This document shows, piece after piece, positions 9,694 to 18,116 of a stretch of 64,000 nt of DNA; the stretch's first letter is position 1; every line of letters starts with the position of its first letter. Origin of the DNA: DATBVX01 sp963724625 (lineage in GTDB: Bacteria > Pseudomonadota > Gammaproteobacteria > Steroidobacterales > Steroidobacteraceae); assembly GCA_963724625.1 (NCBI GenBank), contig CAVRVO010000004.1, positions 62,001 through 126,000 on the forward strand, read 5' to 3'. The position numbers and the translations under genes are program-made. The notes under the pieces are model-generated. The model worked only from the letters and a program-made list of their open reading frames with translations, searched no databases and was not told the DNA's origin.

Positions 9694-11504
9694 TCAAGCG
9701 GCCCACAGGATCAGGTGTTCGACGATCGGCCCGAGGGCGAGCGCCGGTACGAAAGTGAGCGCGCCAACCAGCAACACTGTGCCGACCAAAAGCACGACAA
9801 ACGTCGGTCCGTGGGTGGGCATCGTGCCGGCCGAGACCGGAATGCGCTTCTTTGCGGCAAGCGAACCGGCTACCGCGAGCACCACGACGATGGGCCAGAA
9901 GCGCCCGAACCACATCGCCAGACCCAGCGCGGTGTTGTAGAAGGGGGTGTTAGCTGAGATTCCCGCAAATGCGCTGCCGTTGTTGTTGGCAGCCGAAGAA
10001 AATGCATACAGGATTTCAGAAAAGCCATGAGCGCCGGGATTTGCGACACTCGAGGTGCCGGCGTCGACCGATACCGCGACCGCCGTTCCCACCAGAACGA
10101 TGAAAGGCATGACCAGGATCGCAATCGAGCTCATCTTCATCTCGAAGGCTTCGATCTTCTTGCCGAGATACTCGGGCGTGCGCCCGATCATGAGACCGGC
10201 AATGAAGACGCCGATGATTGCGAAGATCAGCATGGAATAGAGTCCCGTGCCGACGCCGCCAAATACCACCTCGCCGAGCTGCATCTGGAACAGCGGCACA
10301 AAGCCGCCGAGCGGCGTAAATGAGTCGTGCATCGAGTTGACTGCGCCACAGGAAGTCGCTGTGGTGATGGTGGCAAAGAGCGCCGAGACTGCAGATGCCG
10401 AAGCGCGCTTCCTTACCCTCCATGTTGCCGCCCGGCTGAGTAGCGCTTGCCGTCTGATCGACGCCGAGAGCGCCAATCAGCGGGTTGCCTTGCTGTTCGT
10501 TGTAGACGGCGAGCGTCAGCAGCGACACGAAGAGGACTGCCATCGCGGCGATAGACGGCCCATCCCTGGCGCGTATCCCCGACCATGCGACCGAAGGTGT
10601 AGGTGAGCGCCATCGGGATCAGCAGGATCGCGAACATCTCCAGGAAATTCGACAGAGCGGTTGGATTCTCAAAGGTATGCGCGGAATTCGCGTTCACGAA
10701 ACCGCCGCCGTTGGTGCCGAGCTCCTTGATGCTCTCCTGGGAGGCGATCGGACCCATCGCCAGCGTCTGCGTGCGGGTGGTCACGTCCTCTTGTACTGGT
10801 TTGCCCGACGCATCGACGACCGGATTGCCTTGCGCGTCGACCTTCGGCTGCTGGTAGGTGACGCTCTCGAGCGTCGTCACTTCCTTATAGGCGCTGAAGT
10901 TCTGAATCGCGCCCTGCGAGACCAGGATGATGGCAATGACGGTCGACAGGGGCAGCAACACGTAGAGCGTGATGCGGGTGAAGTCGACCCAGAAGTTGCC
11001 GATCGTCTTGGCGCTGTGCCGGGCCAGGCCGCGAATCAACGCGATGGCGACCACGATGCCGGTGGCTGCCGAGAAGAAATTCTGCACGGCGAGCCCCGCC
11101 ATCTGAGTGAGGTAGCTCATGGTGACTTCGCCGGAATAGCCCTGCCAGTTCGTGTTGGTGACGAAGCTGACGGCGGTATTGAACGAAGAATCCGCCGACA
11201 CGCCTGCAAACTGCTGCGGATTGAGCGGCAGCCAGGCCTGCAGCCGTTGCAGCGCATAGACGACGATGACACCGAGCGTGTTGAGGAGCAGAAGCGAGAT
11301 TGCGTACTGCTTCCAACCCATCTCGCTCTTCGGATCGATGCCGCAGAGCCGGTAAATGCCGCTGTTCGACGCGCGCGCCCACGCGCAGTGGCCAGATCGC
11401 CTTGCCCTCCACTAACGTTCGCGATGTAGAGCCCCAATGGGCTTCACGCACAGGAGCAGGACCAGCAGGAAGACGACGATCAGTATCAGTGATTCGATCA
11501 TCAT
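9694..11504 (-). pseudogene. kdpA: KdpA, potassium-binding channel subunit, frame disrupted five times
   Basis: The reading frame is spread over several pieces. Starting at ATGATGATCG, the protein reads MMIESLILIVVFLLVLL and then needs a one-base correction at about 11432-11435 (GGGG), 11412, 11364, 10549 and 10387. Each correction removes one base and restores KdpA sequence (KPIGLYIANV, EGKAIWPLRVG, IDPKSEMGWKQY, MAVLFVSLL, SALFATITTATSCG). The corrected gene is 1806 bp, 601 residues, a normal KdpA size, with selectivity-filter-like segments such as LGTNGGGFVNANSAH and SSAANNNGSAFAG. The start overlaps the kdpF stop by one base (TGATG). If the lesions are real, the pump cannot work. If they are base-calling errors the operon is whole. 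All five are insertions. Confidence 0.9.
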
Positions 11505-11593
11505 CAGAATTTCTCCGGCTTGATCAGCGCGTAGAGCAGATACACGAAGAGCCCGAGCGCGAGGACAGCGCCGAGGAGATACATCCCGCTCAT
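11504..11593 (-). CDS. kdpF: KdpF, small membrane subunit of the Kdp pump
   Basis: 29-residue, one-helix peptide: MSGMYLLGAVLALGLF, then a helix ending IKPEKF. Size, hydrophobicity, the YxxYALI-KPE-F ending and position directly before kdpA match KdpF, which stabilises the KdpFABC complex. The ribosome-binding site GGAGGTG lies five bases before the ATG. Its ATG overlaps the stop of the preceding 30-codon ORF (ATGA), and its own TGA overlaps the kdpA ATG. Confidence 0.93.
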   Translation of the reverse strand: MSGMYLLGAVLALGLFVYLLYALIKPEKF

Positions 11594-11682
11594 TCGACAC
11601 CTCCGATGCGGGACACGGCCCGGATCAGCCAATGCGTCACGGCCCAGATCGCGATGACGACGATGATGAATACGGCATCCAT
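11590..11682 (-). CDS. 30-residue hydrophobic peptide upstream of kdpF
   Basis: Reads MDAVFIIVVIAIWAVTHW and continues LIRAVSRIGGVE: a single predicted membrane helix with a short basic tail. The start ATG has GGAG about ten bases upstream, and the stop overlaps the kdpF start as ATGA, a coupling pattern that supports real translation. It is the first ORF of the kdp operon. I know no named family. It could be a second small pump subunit, a KdpF-like accessory peptide, or a leader peptide that sets kdpF translation. A -10-like TAGAAT (11713-11718, minus strand) lies about 30 bp upstream. Function unknown. Confidence 0.65.
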   Translation of the reverse strand: MDAVFIIVVIAIWAVTHWLIRAVSRIGGVE

Positions 11683-11789
11683 GGTCGGTGTGCTCCGCGG
11701 TTGAGGCCGAAGATTCTAGGTACGCGGCGGTGAGCGCAGCGTGAGTATTTCCGCGATGATCAGCGTCAATGACGCCGAGCCGACCGGCC
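11683..11789 (-). promoter_or_regulatory. kdp operon upstream region
   Basis: 107-bp gap between the 30-codon ORF and the end of the LysR-type gene, both on the minus strand. The only promoter-like element I see is TAGAAT (minus strand, 11713-11718) without a good -35, as expected for an activator-dependent (KdpE) promoter. Assignment is tentative. Confidence 0.4.
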
Positions 11790-12668
11790 CTAGGTCAGGG
11801 GCGAGGCGAGAGCTAACTCGATGAATGCGTGGACCTTCGGCGTGTGCTGGCGGCCCTCTGGGAACAGCGCAACGATCGGCACTTTCGGTCCAGACCAGGC
11901 CGACAGCACGCGGCGCAGCGCTCCGCGTGTCACGTCTTCCTTCGCGATGGCTGCGGGCAGGAGGGCGATGCCGAGGCCATGGACGGCGGCTTCGCGGACC
12001 AGGGCACTGTTGTTCGCACGCAAGCGCGCAGGGCCATCGACTCGAAGCTCACGGGACAAGGTGATCAGCCTCCAGCCGCGCTGTGGGCTGGAACTGGACA
12101 TGAGCAGCACGTGTTGGGCGAGTGCTTCGCCGTCTTTCGGCGTGCCGTTCTTTTCCAGATAGCCTGGGCTCGCGTAAAGGCCGTACGCGAGTTCACCGAG
12201 TTTCTGGCTGGCGAGGGTCACGCCTTCGACGCTGCCGAGGCGCAGATACAGATCGAACCCTTCCCGAACCAGGTCGCCCGAGCCCGTGGTGAGGTCCGCT
12301 TCGATTTCAACCTTGGGGTACTTTTGGGCAAACGCGTCGAGCCAACGGCTGAGCCCATTCAGACCAAACTCGACATCCGCCGATACACGCAGCACACCCG
12401 CCGGCTCACCTCGCAACCCCGCCGCAGTGGCTTCGATGTTGGCGACGCTCGCCATGATGCCGAGCGCCTGCTCATAGACATGCTGCCCGACATCCGTGAG
12501 CCGGACGCGCCGCGTGGTTCGCTCCAGCAGGCGAATGCCGAGCTCCTGCTCGAGGTGCGAGAGGCTGCGACTGATATGGGCCTTGTGGCTGCCGAGCGCG
12601 TCCGCAGCCTTGGTGAAACTACCGCTCTGCACAATCCTCACGAAAGCGGAGAGAGAGCCGAGGTCCAT
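11790..12668 (-). CDS. LysR-type transcriptional regulator (CrgA-like group)
   Basis: 292-residue regulator with a typical N-terminal winged helix-turn-helix (FVRIVQSGSFTKAADALG, then ISRSLSHLEQELGIRLLERT) and a C-terminal periplasmic-binding-protein-like effector domain. It is divergent from the glutaryl-CoA dehydrogenase gene across 265 bp, the usual LysR/target arrangement, so it probably controls gcdH in response to a lysine or aromatic catabolic intermediate (inference; the effector cannot be read from sequence). A TATGAT-like -10 lies only about eight bases before its ATG, which could give a leaderless message. Confidence 0.88.
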   Translation of the reverse strand: MDLGSLSAFVRIVQSGSFTKAADALGSHKAHISRSLSHLEQELGIRLLERTTRRVRLTDVGQHVYEQALGIMASVANIEATAAGLRGEPAGVLRVSADVEFGLNGLSRWLDAFAQKYPKVEIEADLTTGSGDLVREGFDLYLRLGSVEGVTLASQKLGELAYGLYASPGYLEKNGTPKDGEALAQHVLLMSSSSPQRGWRLITLSRELRVDGPARLRANNSALVREAAVHGLGIALLPAAIAKEDVTRGALRRVLSAWSGPKVPIVALFPEGRQHTPKVHAFIELALASPLT

Positions 12669-12933
12669 AATGTTGTAATCATAGTTAACAATAGGTGCAA
12701 TTGCAGCCCTTTTGTGTGTCGATCAACACCATTCTCAAAGCAACACCTTGATGTTGCGTCGCAATAAGAGAGGTCGATTTCTTCTCTATTTGTACAGCTC
12801 GAATGCCCATCGACTCTTGTTGAAGGGCGGTGTGCGCGGAGCCCGAATGACAGGATCGTCCGGGTCTTATCCTCTATGATTTGCGCCCCGATTCGGCCCC
12901 GTCTGCACGCCGAAGGACTGACTGGAGATCGCC
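12669..12933. promoter_or_regulatory. Divergent LysR / gcdH control region
   Basis: 265 bp, visibly more AT-rich than its surroundings near the LysR end. It contains a perfect 10-bp palindrome TGCAATTGCA (12696-12705) and an inverted repeat CAACA-N6-TGTTG (12741-12756), both plausible LysR-type operator halves. The gcdH ribosome-binding site GGAG lies just before the GTG start. No further ORF or RNA gene is seen. Confidence 0.5.
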
Positions 12934-14142
12934 GTGGCCACGCCCGCACGCAACACCGCGCCCAAGACTAAAGCGACCACCCGCACCCTCGATCCAATGG
13001 ACCTCCTCGATGTGCGCGGGCAGCTCACGGAAGAGGAACAGATGGTCCGGGATTCCGTGGCCCGCCTCGTCGACGAGAAGGTGCTGCCAATTATCTCGGA
13101 ATGCTTCGAACAGCATCGTTTCCCGCGGGAGATCGTGCCGGAGCTTGCCGAGCTTGGGCTGCTCGGCGTGTACCTCAAAGGCTACGGCTGCGCGGGTCTC
13201 AACGCGGTGAGCTACGGACTCATCTGCCAGGAACTGGAACGCGGTGACTCCGGCATCCGCAGCTTCGTCTCGGTTCAGACGAGCCTGTGCATGTACCCGA
13301 TCTACGCCTTCGGGAGCGAGGCGCAGAAGCAGAAATTTCTACCCGGCATGGCGAAGGGCGAGCTCATCGCCTGCTTCGGGCTCACCGAGCCGCATGGCGG
13401 ATCGGACCCGGCAAACATGAAGACCCACGCGCGCCGGCAGGGTAAGGACTGGATCCTGAATGGCGCAAAGATGTGGATCACCAACGGCAGCATCGCTGAC
13501 GTCGCGGTTGTCTGGGCGATGACCGATGAGGGCATCCGCGGCTTTCTGGTCGAGAAGGCCATGAAGGGGTTCACAGCCCAGGAGATCGAGCACAAGTTCT
13601 CATTGCGCGCCTCGGTCACCTCGAGCCTGTTCTTCGACAATGTGCGGGTGCCCGATGAGAACGTGTTGCCGGGAGTGACGGGTCTCAAAGGTCCGCTGTC
13701 CTGCCTGACGCAAGCCCGTTTTGGCATCAGCTGGGGCGTGATCGGCTCGGCCCAGGCATGTCTCGCGCAACTGCTCGACTACACCAAGTCGCGCATCCTG
13801 TTTGGCCGCCCGCTCGACAATACGCAGGCGATCCAGCTACGGCTTGCGGATCACTCTCGGCGCATCACCACCGCCCAGTTGCTCGCACTGCAGCTCGGTC
13901 GGCTGAAAGACAAGGGCGAGATGACGCCCAGCCAGGTTTCGCTCGCCAAGTGGAACAACGTGCGCATGGCCCTCGATGTGGCTCGCGATTGTCGCGACAT
14001 GCTGGGCGGATCAGGGATCAGCGCCGAGTACGTGCCGATCCGTCACATGCTCAATCTCGAGAGCGTGATCACCTACGAGGGAACGGAGACGGTGCACCAG
14101 CTCACGATCGGGCGCGAGCTGACGGGAATCAGCGCGTTCTGA
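12934..14142 (+). CDS. gcdH: Glutaryl-CoA dehydrogenase
   Basis: 402-residue FAD acyl-CoA dehydrogenase that oxidises and decarboxylates glutaryl-CoA to crotonyl-CoA in lysine, tryptophan or aromatic degradation. The assignment over other acyl-CoA dehydrogenases rests on group-specific segments: SVQTSLCMYPIYAFGSE, CFGLTEPHGGSDPANMKT, FSLRASVT, GLKGPLSCL, ARFGISWGVIG and the C-terminal NLESVITYEGTETVHQL, where the Glu of YEGT is the catalytic base. Start is GTG with GGAG about seven bases upstream. It is divergent from a LysR regulator. The 3' end overlaps the convergent 99-codon ORF by 14 bp. Transfer of electrons to ETF is expected from the family. Confidence 0.9.
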   Translation: MATPARNTAPKTKATTRTLDPMDLLDVRGQLTEEEQMVRDSVARLVDEKVLPIISECFEQHRFPREIVPELAELGLLGVYLKGYGCAGLNAVSYGLICQELERGDSGIRSFVSVQTSLCMYPIYAFGSEAQKQKFLPGMAKGELIACFGLTEPHGGSDPANMKTHARRQGKDWILNGAKMWITNGSIADVAVVWAMTDEGIRGFLVEKAMKGFTAQEIEHKFSLRASVTSSLFFDNVRVPDENVLPGVTGLKGPLSCLTQARFGISWGVIGSAQACLAQLLDYTKSRILFGRPLDNTQAIQLRLADHSRRITTAQLLALQLGRLKDKGEMTPSQVSLAKWNNVRMALDVARDCRDMLGGSGISAEYVPIRHMLNLESVITYEGTETVHQLTIGRELTGISAF

Positions 14143-14428
14143 GACCCCGCGGCGTCCCTTCGATCCAGGAACGCGCATCCGCACGAACGATTCGGATCGG
14201 CATACCACTTCCCGGCAGAATCCCCTTTTCCTTGGCCAGGCGGGGATCCAGGTTCTCGGTATCGTTGCTATCCAACCGGGCCTCGACGTGCCACGCCGCG
14301 AGCAGCGCTCCCAGTGCGATCCAACTGATCGCGGCGTCTCGGTAGCGCGAGCGAAGCGCCGTGAATCTCAGTCCCACATCGCGTGCGGTTGTCGGAGGGG
14401 TCTGACGAAACGGGTTGAAGGCGTTCAT
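14129..14428 (-). CDS. 99-residue membrane protein coupled to the sortase gene
   Basis: Unrecognised protein with one predicted transmembrane segment (about residues 32-49, AAISWIALGALLAAWHVE), a short basic N terminus and a C-terminal part of about 50 residues that would be extracytoplasmic if the helix is an N-in anchor. Its ATG overlaps the sortase stop by one base (TAATG), which strongly suggests coupled translation within the sortase operon. It may be an accessory factor of the class GN sortase (inference from position). The last 14 bp overlap gcdH on the other strand. It could be lineage-specific. Confidence 0.62.
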   Translation of the reverse strand: MNAFNPFRQTPPTTARDVGLRFTALRSRYRDAAISWIALGALLAAWHVEARLDSNDTENLDPRLAKEKGILPGSGMPIRIVRADARSWIEGTPRGLRTR

Positions 14429-15087
14429 TACATCACCTCATTCGCTGGGGATTCGACTTTCGATTCAAGATTCTGTTCTCTCGCAACACGTCTGCCGGCA
14501 GCGACAAACACGTGTTTTCCACGCGACACCTCCTCGGCCAGCACCCGGTAACGCAGCGGACCTCCCGGGACGATGGCGTCGAACGGAAAGCAGGTGACGA
14601 GCTCGAGGGCGTTGGTTGAGGCGTCTAGCGGTACGCGAGTCGCGCGCGAGTCGAGGACGTCGAGTGCACGTACGCTGTAGAAGGCGTGGCTGCCATCCGG
14701 CCGATCAATCCGTAGCTCATCGCCGATTCGTAACTGGCGCAGAAACCCGAAATGCGTATCGCGATGGCCGGCAATCACGCTGCGCCCCGCGCTGCCCGGC
14801 ATGGCTGTTCCATCAACATGCGCAGGACCGAAGGCGAGTGTTCGCCCGCTCGCACCGGCGAGCACGATCTCATTCACGTCGATTCGTGGCACGCGCAGCC
14901 GTGCAACGGGCCAGGTGTCAGCCCAGGGCCAGGGCCGAGCTGCACTGACGCCTTGCAGCGAGCGTTGCCAGGAGCGCTCCAGCAACCCTTGTGCGAGCAC
15001 TGCCTTGGCATTGATGTACCCAGCGTGTCCGATCTGCCAGCTCGCGCATGCGAGCAATCCGCACGCGGCAATGACTCGCGCTTTCAT
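14428..15087 (-). CDS. Class GN sortase (transpeptidase)
   Basis: 219-residue membrane-anchored sortase of the Gram-negative dedicated system. An N-terminal helix (MKARVIAACGLLACASW) is followed by the sortase fold with catalytic His108 in VIAGHRDTHF, Cys166 in ELVTCFPF and Arg179 or Arg181 in PLRYRV. The start ATG was chosen because it overlaps the stop of the substrate gene as ATGA and precedes the membrane anchor; the frame continues upstream but only as an antisense copy of the substrate gene. It should cleave the LPxT-like signal of the protein encoded immediately upstream. The attachment acceptor in these Gram-negative systems is not established, as far as I know. Confidence 0.9.
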   Translation of the reverse strand: MKARVIAACGLLACASWQIGHAGYINAKAVLAQGLLERSWQRSLQGVSAARPWPWADTWPVARLRVPRIDVNEIVLAGASGRTLAFGPAHVDGTAMPGSAGRSVIAGHRDTHFGFLRQLRIGDELRIDRPDGSHAFYSVRALDVLDSRATRVPLDASTNALELVTCFPFDAIVPGGPLRYRVLAEEVSRGKHVFVAAGRRVAREQNLESKVESPANEVM

Positions 15088-17258
15088 CCCGGCACCTGGC
15101 GTCCGCGCGGTATCAGGATGAGACCGGCCAACAGGAGCGCGCAGCCGAGCAGCAGATGCAGGCGTGCGGGTGTTGCTGTGCCCGGATAGCCAACTTGCGT
15201 GCCGGCCCATGCCGAACCTGCCGGAGCGGTGTGCGGAAGGGCGGCCCTCTGGCTGTCGATACCCACCGGTCGCACCGGTGTGCGATCGACTGCGACGAGA
15301 CTCGTGTATGGACTCACTAATCGGTGCGCGAGTGCGAGCGCCAGCACCTGTTGACGGATCGTCTCCGGATCGGCTCCCGCGCGTCGTTGATCGAGGAGGT
15401 CCTCGATGCGATTGCGCGCCCACAGCGATGCCACTCCCGCATCCGTTCGCGGAGTGGCAAGGGGAACCTGGCGCATCCAGAACCCAGAGCCATTGCGGCC
15501 GCTGAGTGACACGAGTCCGCGCGGCACACTGGTGAGCCGCGCAGTCAGGATCACGGGTTCGCCGTAATACACATCAGGGATGCGCGAGGCGGAAAGCTCC
15601 GCCCGGGTGCCCTCGGGCCATGCCAGCTCGATGTCGGTGAGCGCGGGACGCTCAATCTTTTCGAACAATTCCCCCATTCGTTGCCCAACGTCCGAGTCGG
15701 CGCCAATGAACGAGAATGTGCCTCGCCCCATGGCGGCGGCAGTGCGCATGAAGTGACCGTTCGGCGCTGCGCCAATCCCCACCGTAAAGAGACGCCCCGA
15801 CCCAATGCCCGCGATGAGTTTGAACAGCTCCTCTTCATTGCCGACGGCGCCGTCCGTGATGAATACGACCTGGCGCAAGTGTCCGGGGCTCGCCCGCATG
15901 CGAAATGCAGCCTGCAGCGCGGGAAGCATTTCCGTGCCGCCATTGGCGTCGAGCGCCGCGACGTAGTCGAGCGCATCACTGATGTGCTCAGGCGTCGCCG
16001 CCACCGGATCGACGTACAGGGTTTCGGTGCGATCGCTGAAGCGGATCACATTGAACAGATCGTTCGGCCGCAACCGGCCGAGCGCCAGAGTCAGAGCCTG
16101 CTTCGCCTGGCGGATGGAATTGCCCTCCATCGATCCTGAGGTATCGATGATGTAGATCACTTCGCGCGGCGCCGTCGCGACTGTTCGTTCTTCGTGTGGT
16201 GGAACGAGCATCAACAGTGCGTAGGTCTCGGCTCCAACCTGCTCAGTGAAGAGCGCCACTCCCGTTGCCGCCCCGACATCAGGTGACCAGACGAGCTCGA
16301 AGTCCCGATCGGCGGGCACCTCGTGCTCAACCAGTTCCACGCGGTAGATCGAATGAGATTCGCTCACTTGCACTGCATGATGGAGGCTGCGCAGGGCCGC
16401 GAGACCAAAGCCCGCGTCTACCGCGATGCGAATCGATACGCGCTGCGAGTGGGCACTGCCCGGATCGACAGGTGGCGTCACGCGCGCTGCTTCGGAGGGA
16501 CTCGTGCCGAATCCCTGCACCGATGCAGCGGGCTCGACGCCCTCAGGCATTCCACCGGGTACGTAACGCGGCGTCAGTGTGAGGGGGATGCGCAGGCCCC
16601 ACTGCTCATGGTCATAGTCGAGGGATTCGAGATAACCGATCTCTACCGTAACGGTTTCTCCCGGTGGCACATTGGCGACCGAGGTCGTGAAGAGATTCGG
16701 ACGCTCCTGCTCCACCAGGCTCGCCTGCTTGCCAGCCTGCTGGGCCTGTTCGAACACCTTGCGGGCTGCTTCGCGCTCGCGGATCTCGCCTACGATCACG
16801 CGCTCACCAATGTGCATTTCGAGGCGGTCCACTGCGGATTTCTCGGAGAGCGGAAATACGTACACGCCATCCGTCCAGTCCGCGCCATCGTTGCGAAACA
16901 CCTGGCGCACGGTGACACGCGCGATCATGCCGTGGACTTGCGCATCGACTTCGGTGTCGACTCGCATCGCCGGTTGCAGCACGCCAGTGCCCCGGCTGCG
17001 CAGCAGGAGACTTCCCGCGCGCACGCCATCCATCGGGTTGGCATGAGCGGGCGAACTCGCGATCAGGAAATAGAACGCGACCGAAATCGTCAGTGCGAGC
17101 CAGTTGGCGGCGGTGTCGCGGCGCCTCAGGTGCAGGAGCCGTGCCCGCGACAGTCGCAGTGCGAAGGCCTGCTCACCCGTACCGCGCCGGGCGTGGAAGG
17201 CGCGGCCGAAGAATGTGCCTGGCTGGCGTCGAGTCTCGTGTCCGGTTGTCGCGCGCAT
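15084..17258 (-). CDS. VIT/VWA-domain sortase substrate (dedicated sortase target)
   Basis: 724-residue exported protein matching the 'marine proteobacterial sortase target' family. After a long basic N terminus and a signal or anchor helix (about residues 52-68) come a VIT domain (about 95-215) and a von Willebrand A domain with MIDAS DTSGSM (372-377). The C terminus carries a sorting signal: LPHTA (674-678), a spacer, a hydrophobic helix (about 700-716) and a basic tail (PRGRQVPG). ATG at 17258 was chosen for its GGGAG site six bases upstream; an in-frame ATG at 17303 is possible. It overlaps the sortase gene by four bases and is divergent from the response regulator. VIT/VWA proteins often bind other proteins; the partner is unknown. 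Confidence 0.9.
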   Translation of the reverse strand: MRATTGHETRRQPGTFFGRAFHARRGTGEQAFALRLSRARLLHLRRRDTAANWLALTISVAFYFLIASSPAHANPMDGVRAGSLLLRSRGTGVLQPAMRVDTEVDAQVHGMIARVTVRQVFRNDGADWTDGVYVFPLSEKSAVDRLEMHIGERVIVGEIREREAARKVFEQAQQAGKQASLVEQERPNLFTTSVANVPPGETVTVEIGYLESLDYDHEQWGLRIPLTLTPRYVPGGMPEGVEPAASVQGFGTSPSEAARVTPPVDPGSAHSQRVSIRIAVDAGFGLAALRSLHHAVQVSESHSIYRVELVEHEVPADRDFELVWSPDVGAATGVALFTEQVGAETYALLMLVPPHEERTVATAPREVIYIIDTSGSMEGNSIRQAKQALTLALGRLRPNDLFNVIRFSDRTETLYVDPVAATPEHISDALDYVAALDANGGTEMLPALQAAFRMRASPGHLRQVVFITDGAVGNEEELFKLIAGIGSGRLFTVGIGAAPNGHFMRTAAAMGRGTFSFIGADSDVGQRMGELFEKIERPALTDIELAWPEGTRAELSASRIPDVYYGEPVILTARLTSVPRGLVSLSGRNGSGFWMRQVPLATPRTDAGVASLWARNRIEDLLDQRRAGADPETIRQQVLALALAHRLVSPYTSLVAVDRTPVRPVGIDSQRAALPHTAPAGSAWAGTQVGYPGTATPARLHLLLGCALLLAGLILIPRGRQVPG

Positions 17259-17426
17259 GTCCACTCCCACCCAATCGATCTGGCAAACCCTGGCATTGGC
17301 CATTGGGCGCCGGGAGTGAGTGCATGGAGTGAGGCAATCCGGACAACGTGCTGATCAATTGTGGCGAATTCGGGCAGCGAGCGCTGAGTCGTTCAGACGG
17401 AACGCGCGGGACTGTAGACTGCGCGC

Positions 17427-18116
17427 ATGAAGAAGCAGATCGCCATCGTGGAAGACGAAGCAGCAATCAGCGCCAACTACGCGGCGGCGTTCGAGCGCAA
17501 CGGGTATGCGGTGCGAACCTACCAGAACCGCAAACTCGCAATGCGGGCCTTCGACGCGCGCCTTCCCGATCTCGCCATCATCGACATCTCACTCGATGAG
17601 GAGGTCGAAGGCGGGTTCGAGTTGTGCCGCCAGTTGCGTGCCCAGTCCGCCGACCTGCCGATCATCTTTCTGACGGCCCGCGACAGCGAGATCGATGCGA
17701 TCTCGGGCTTGAGATTGGGTGCGGATGACTTTCTCACCAAGGACATCAGCCTCGCACATCTCATCGCGCGGGTGGTCGCGCTCTTCAAGCGCATCGACGC
17801 ACGCAGCCGTCCGGCCAAGGCCGACCAGATTGTGCGACGTGGGCCGCTGCTGCTCGATGCGGAACGGCTGCAAGTCACCTGGAACGAGCAAGCTGTACCG
17901 CTCTCGCTCACCGAATTCTGGATCGTGCACGCACTTGCTCAGCATCCCGGGCACGTCAAGAATCGACAGCAGCTCATGGACGCGGCGAATGTCGTCCTGG
18001 ACGACAACACGATCACTTCTCACATCAAGCGGGTGCGCCGCAAATTCGCGGCCGTGGACGCCTCCTTCGCCGCGATAGAAACCATGTACGGCATGGGATA
18101 CCGCTGGCTGGAGTGA
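17427..18116 (+). CDS. pdsR: Response regulator of the proteobacterial dedicated sortase system
   Basis: 229-residue regulator with a receiver domain (IVEDEAAIS, phospho-acceptor Asp53 in AIIDISL, Lys in FLTKDIS) and a C-terminal winged helix. It ends one base before the ATG of the kinase gene, so the two are co-translated. The pair is divergent from the sortase and substrate genes, the arrangement that defines the dedicated sortase system. It probably controls the divergent sortase operon across the 168-bp gap (inference). The gene symbol follows the name used for this family in other proteobacteria, from memory. Confidence 0.87.
   Translation: MKKQIAIVEDEAAISANYAAAFERNGYAVRTYQNRKLAMRAFDARLPDLAIIDISLDEEVEGGFELCRQLRAQSADLPIIFLTARDSEIDAISGLRLGADDFLTKDISLAHLIARVVALFKRIDARSRPAKADQIVRRGPLLLDAERLQVTWNEQAVPLSLTEFWIVHALAQHPGHVKNRQQLMDAANVVLDDNTITSHIKRVRRKFAAVDASFAAIETMYGMGYRWLE

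Noticed and set aside
16323..17354. 343-codon open frame antisense to the sortase substrate
   Set aside because: Overlaps the VIT/VWA gene fully; no domain or ribosome-binding site.
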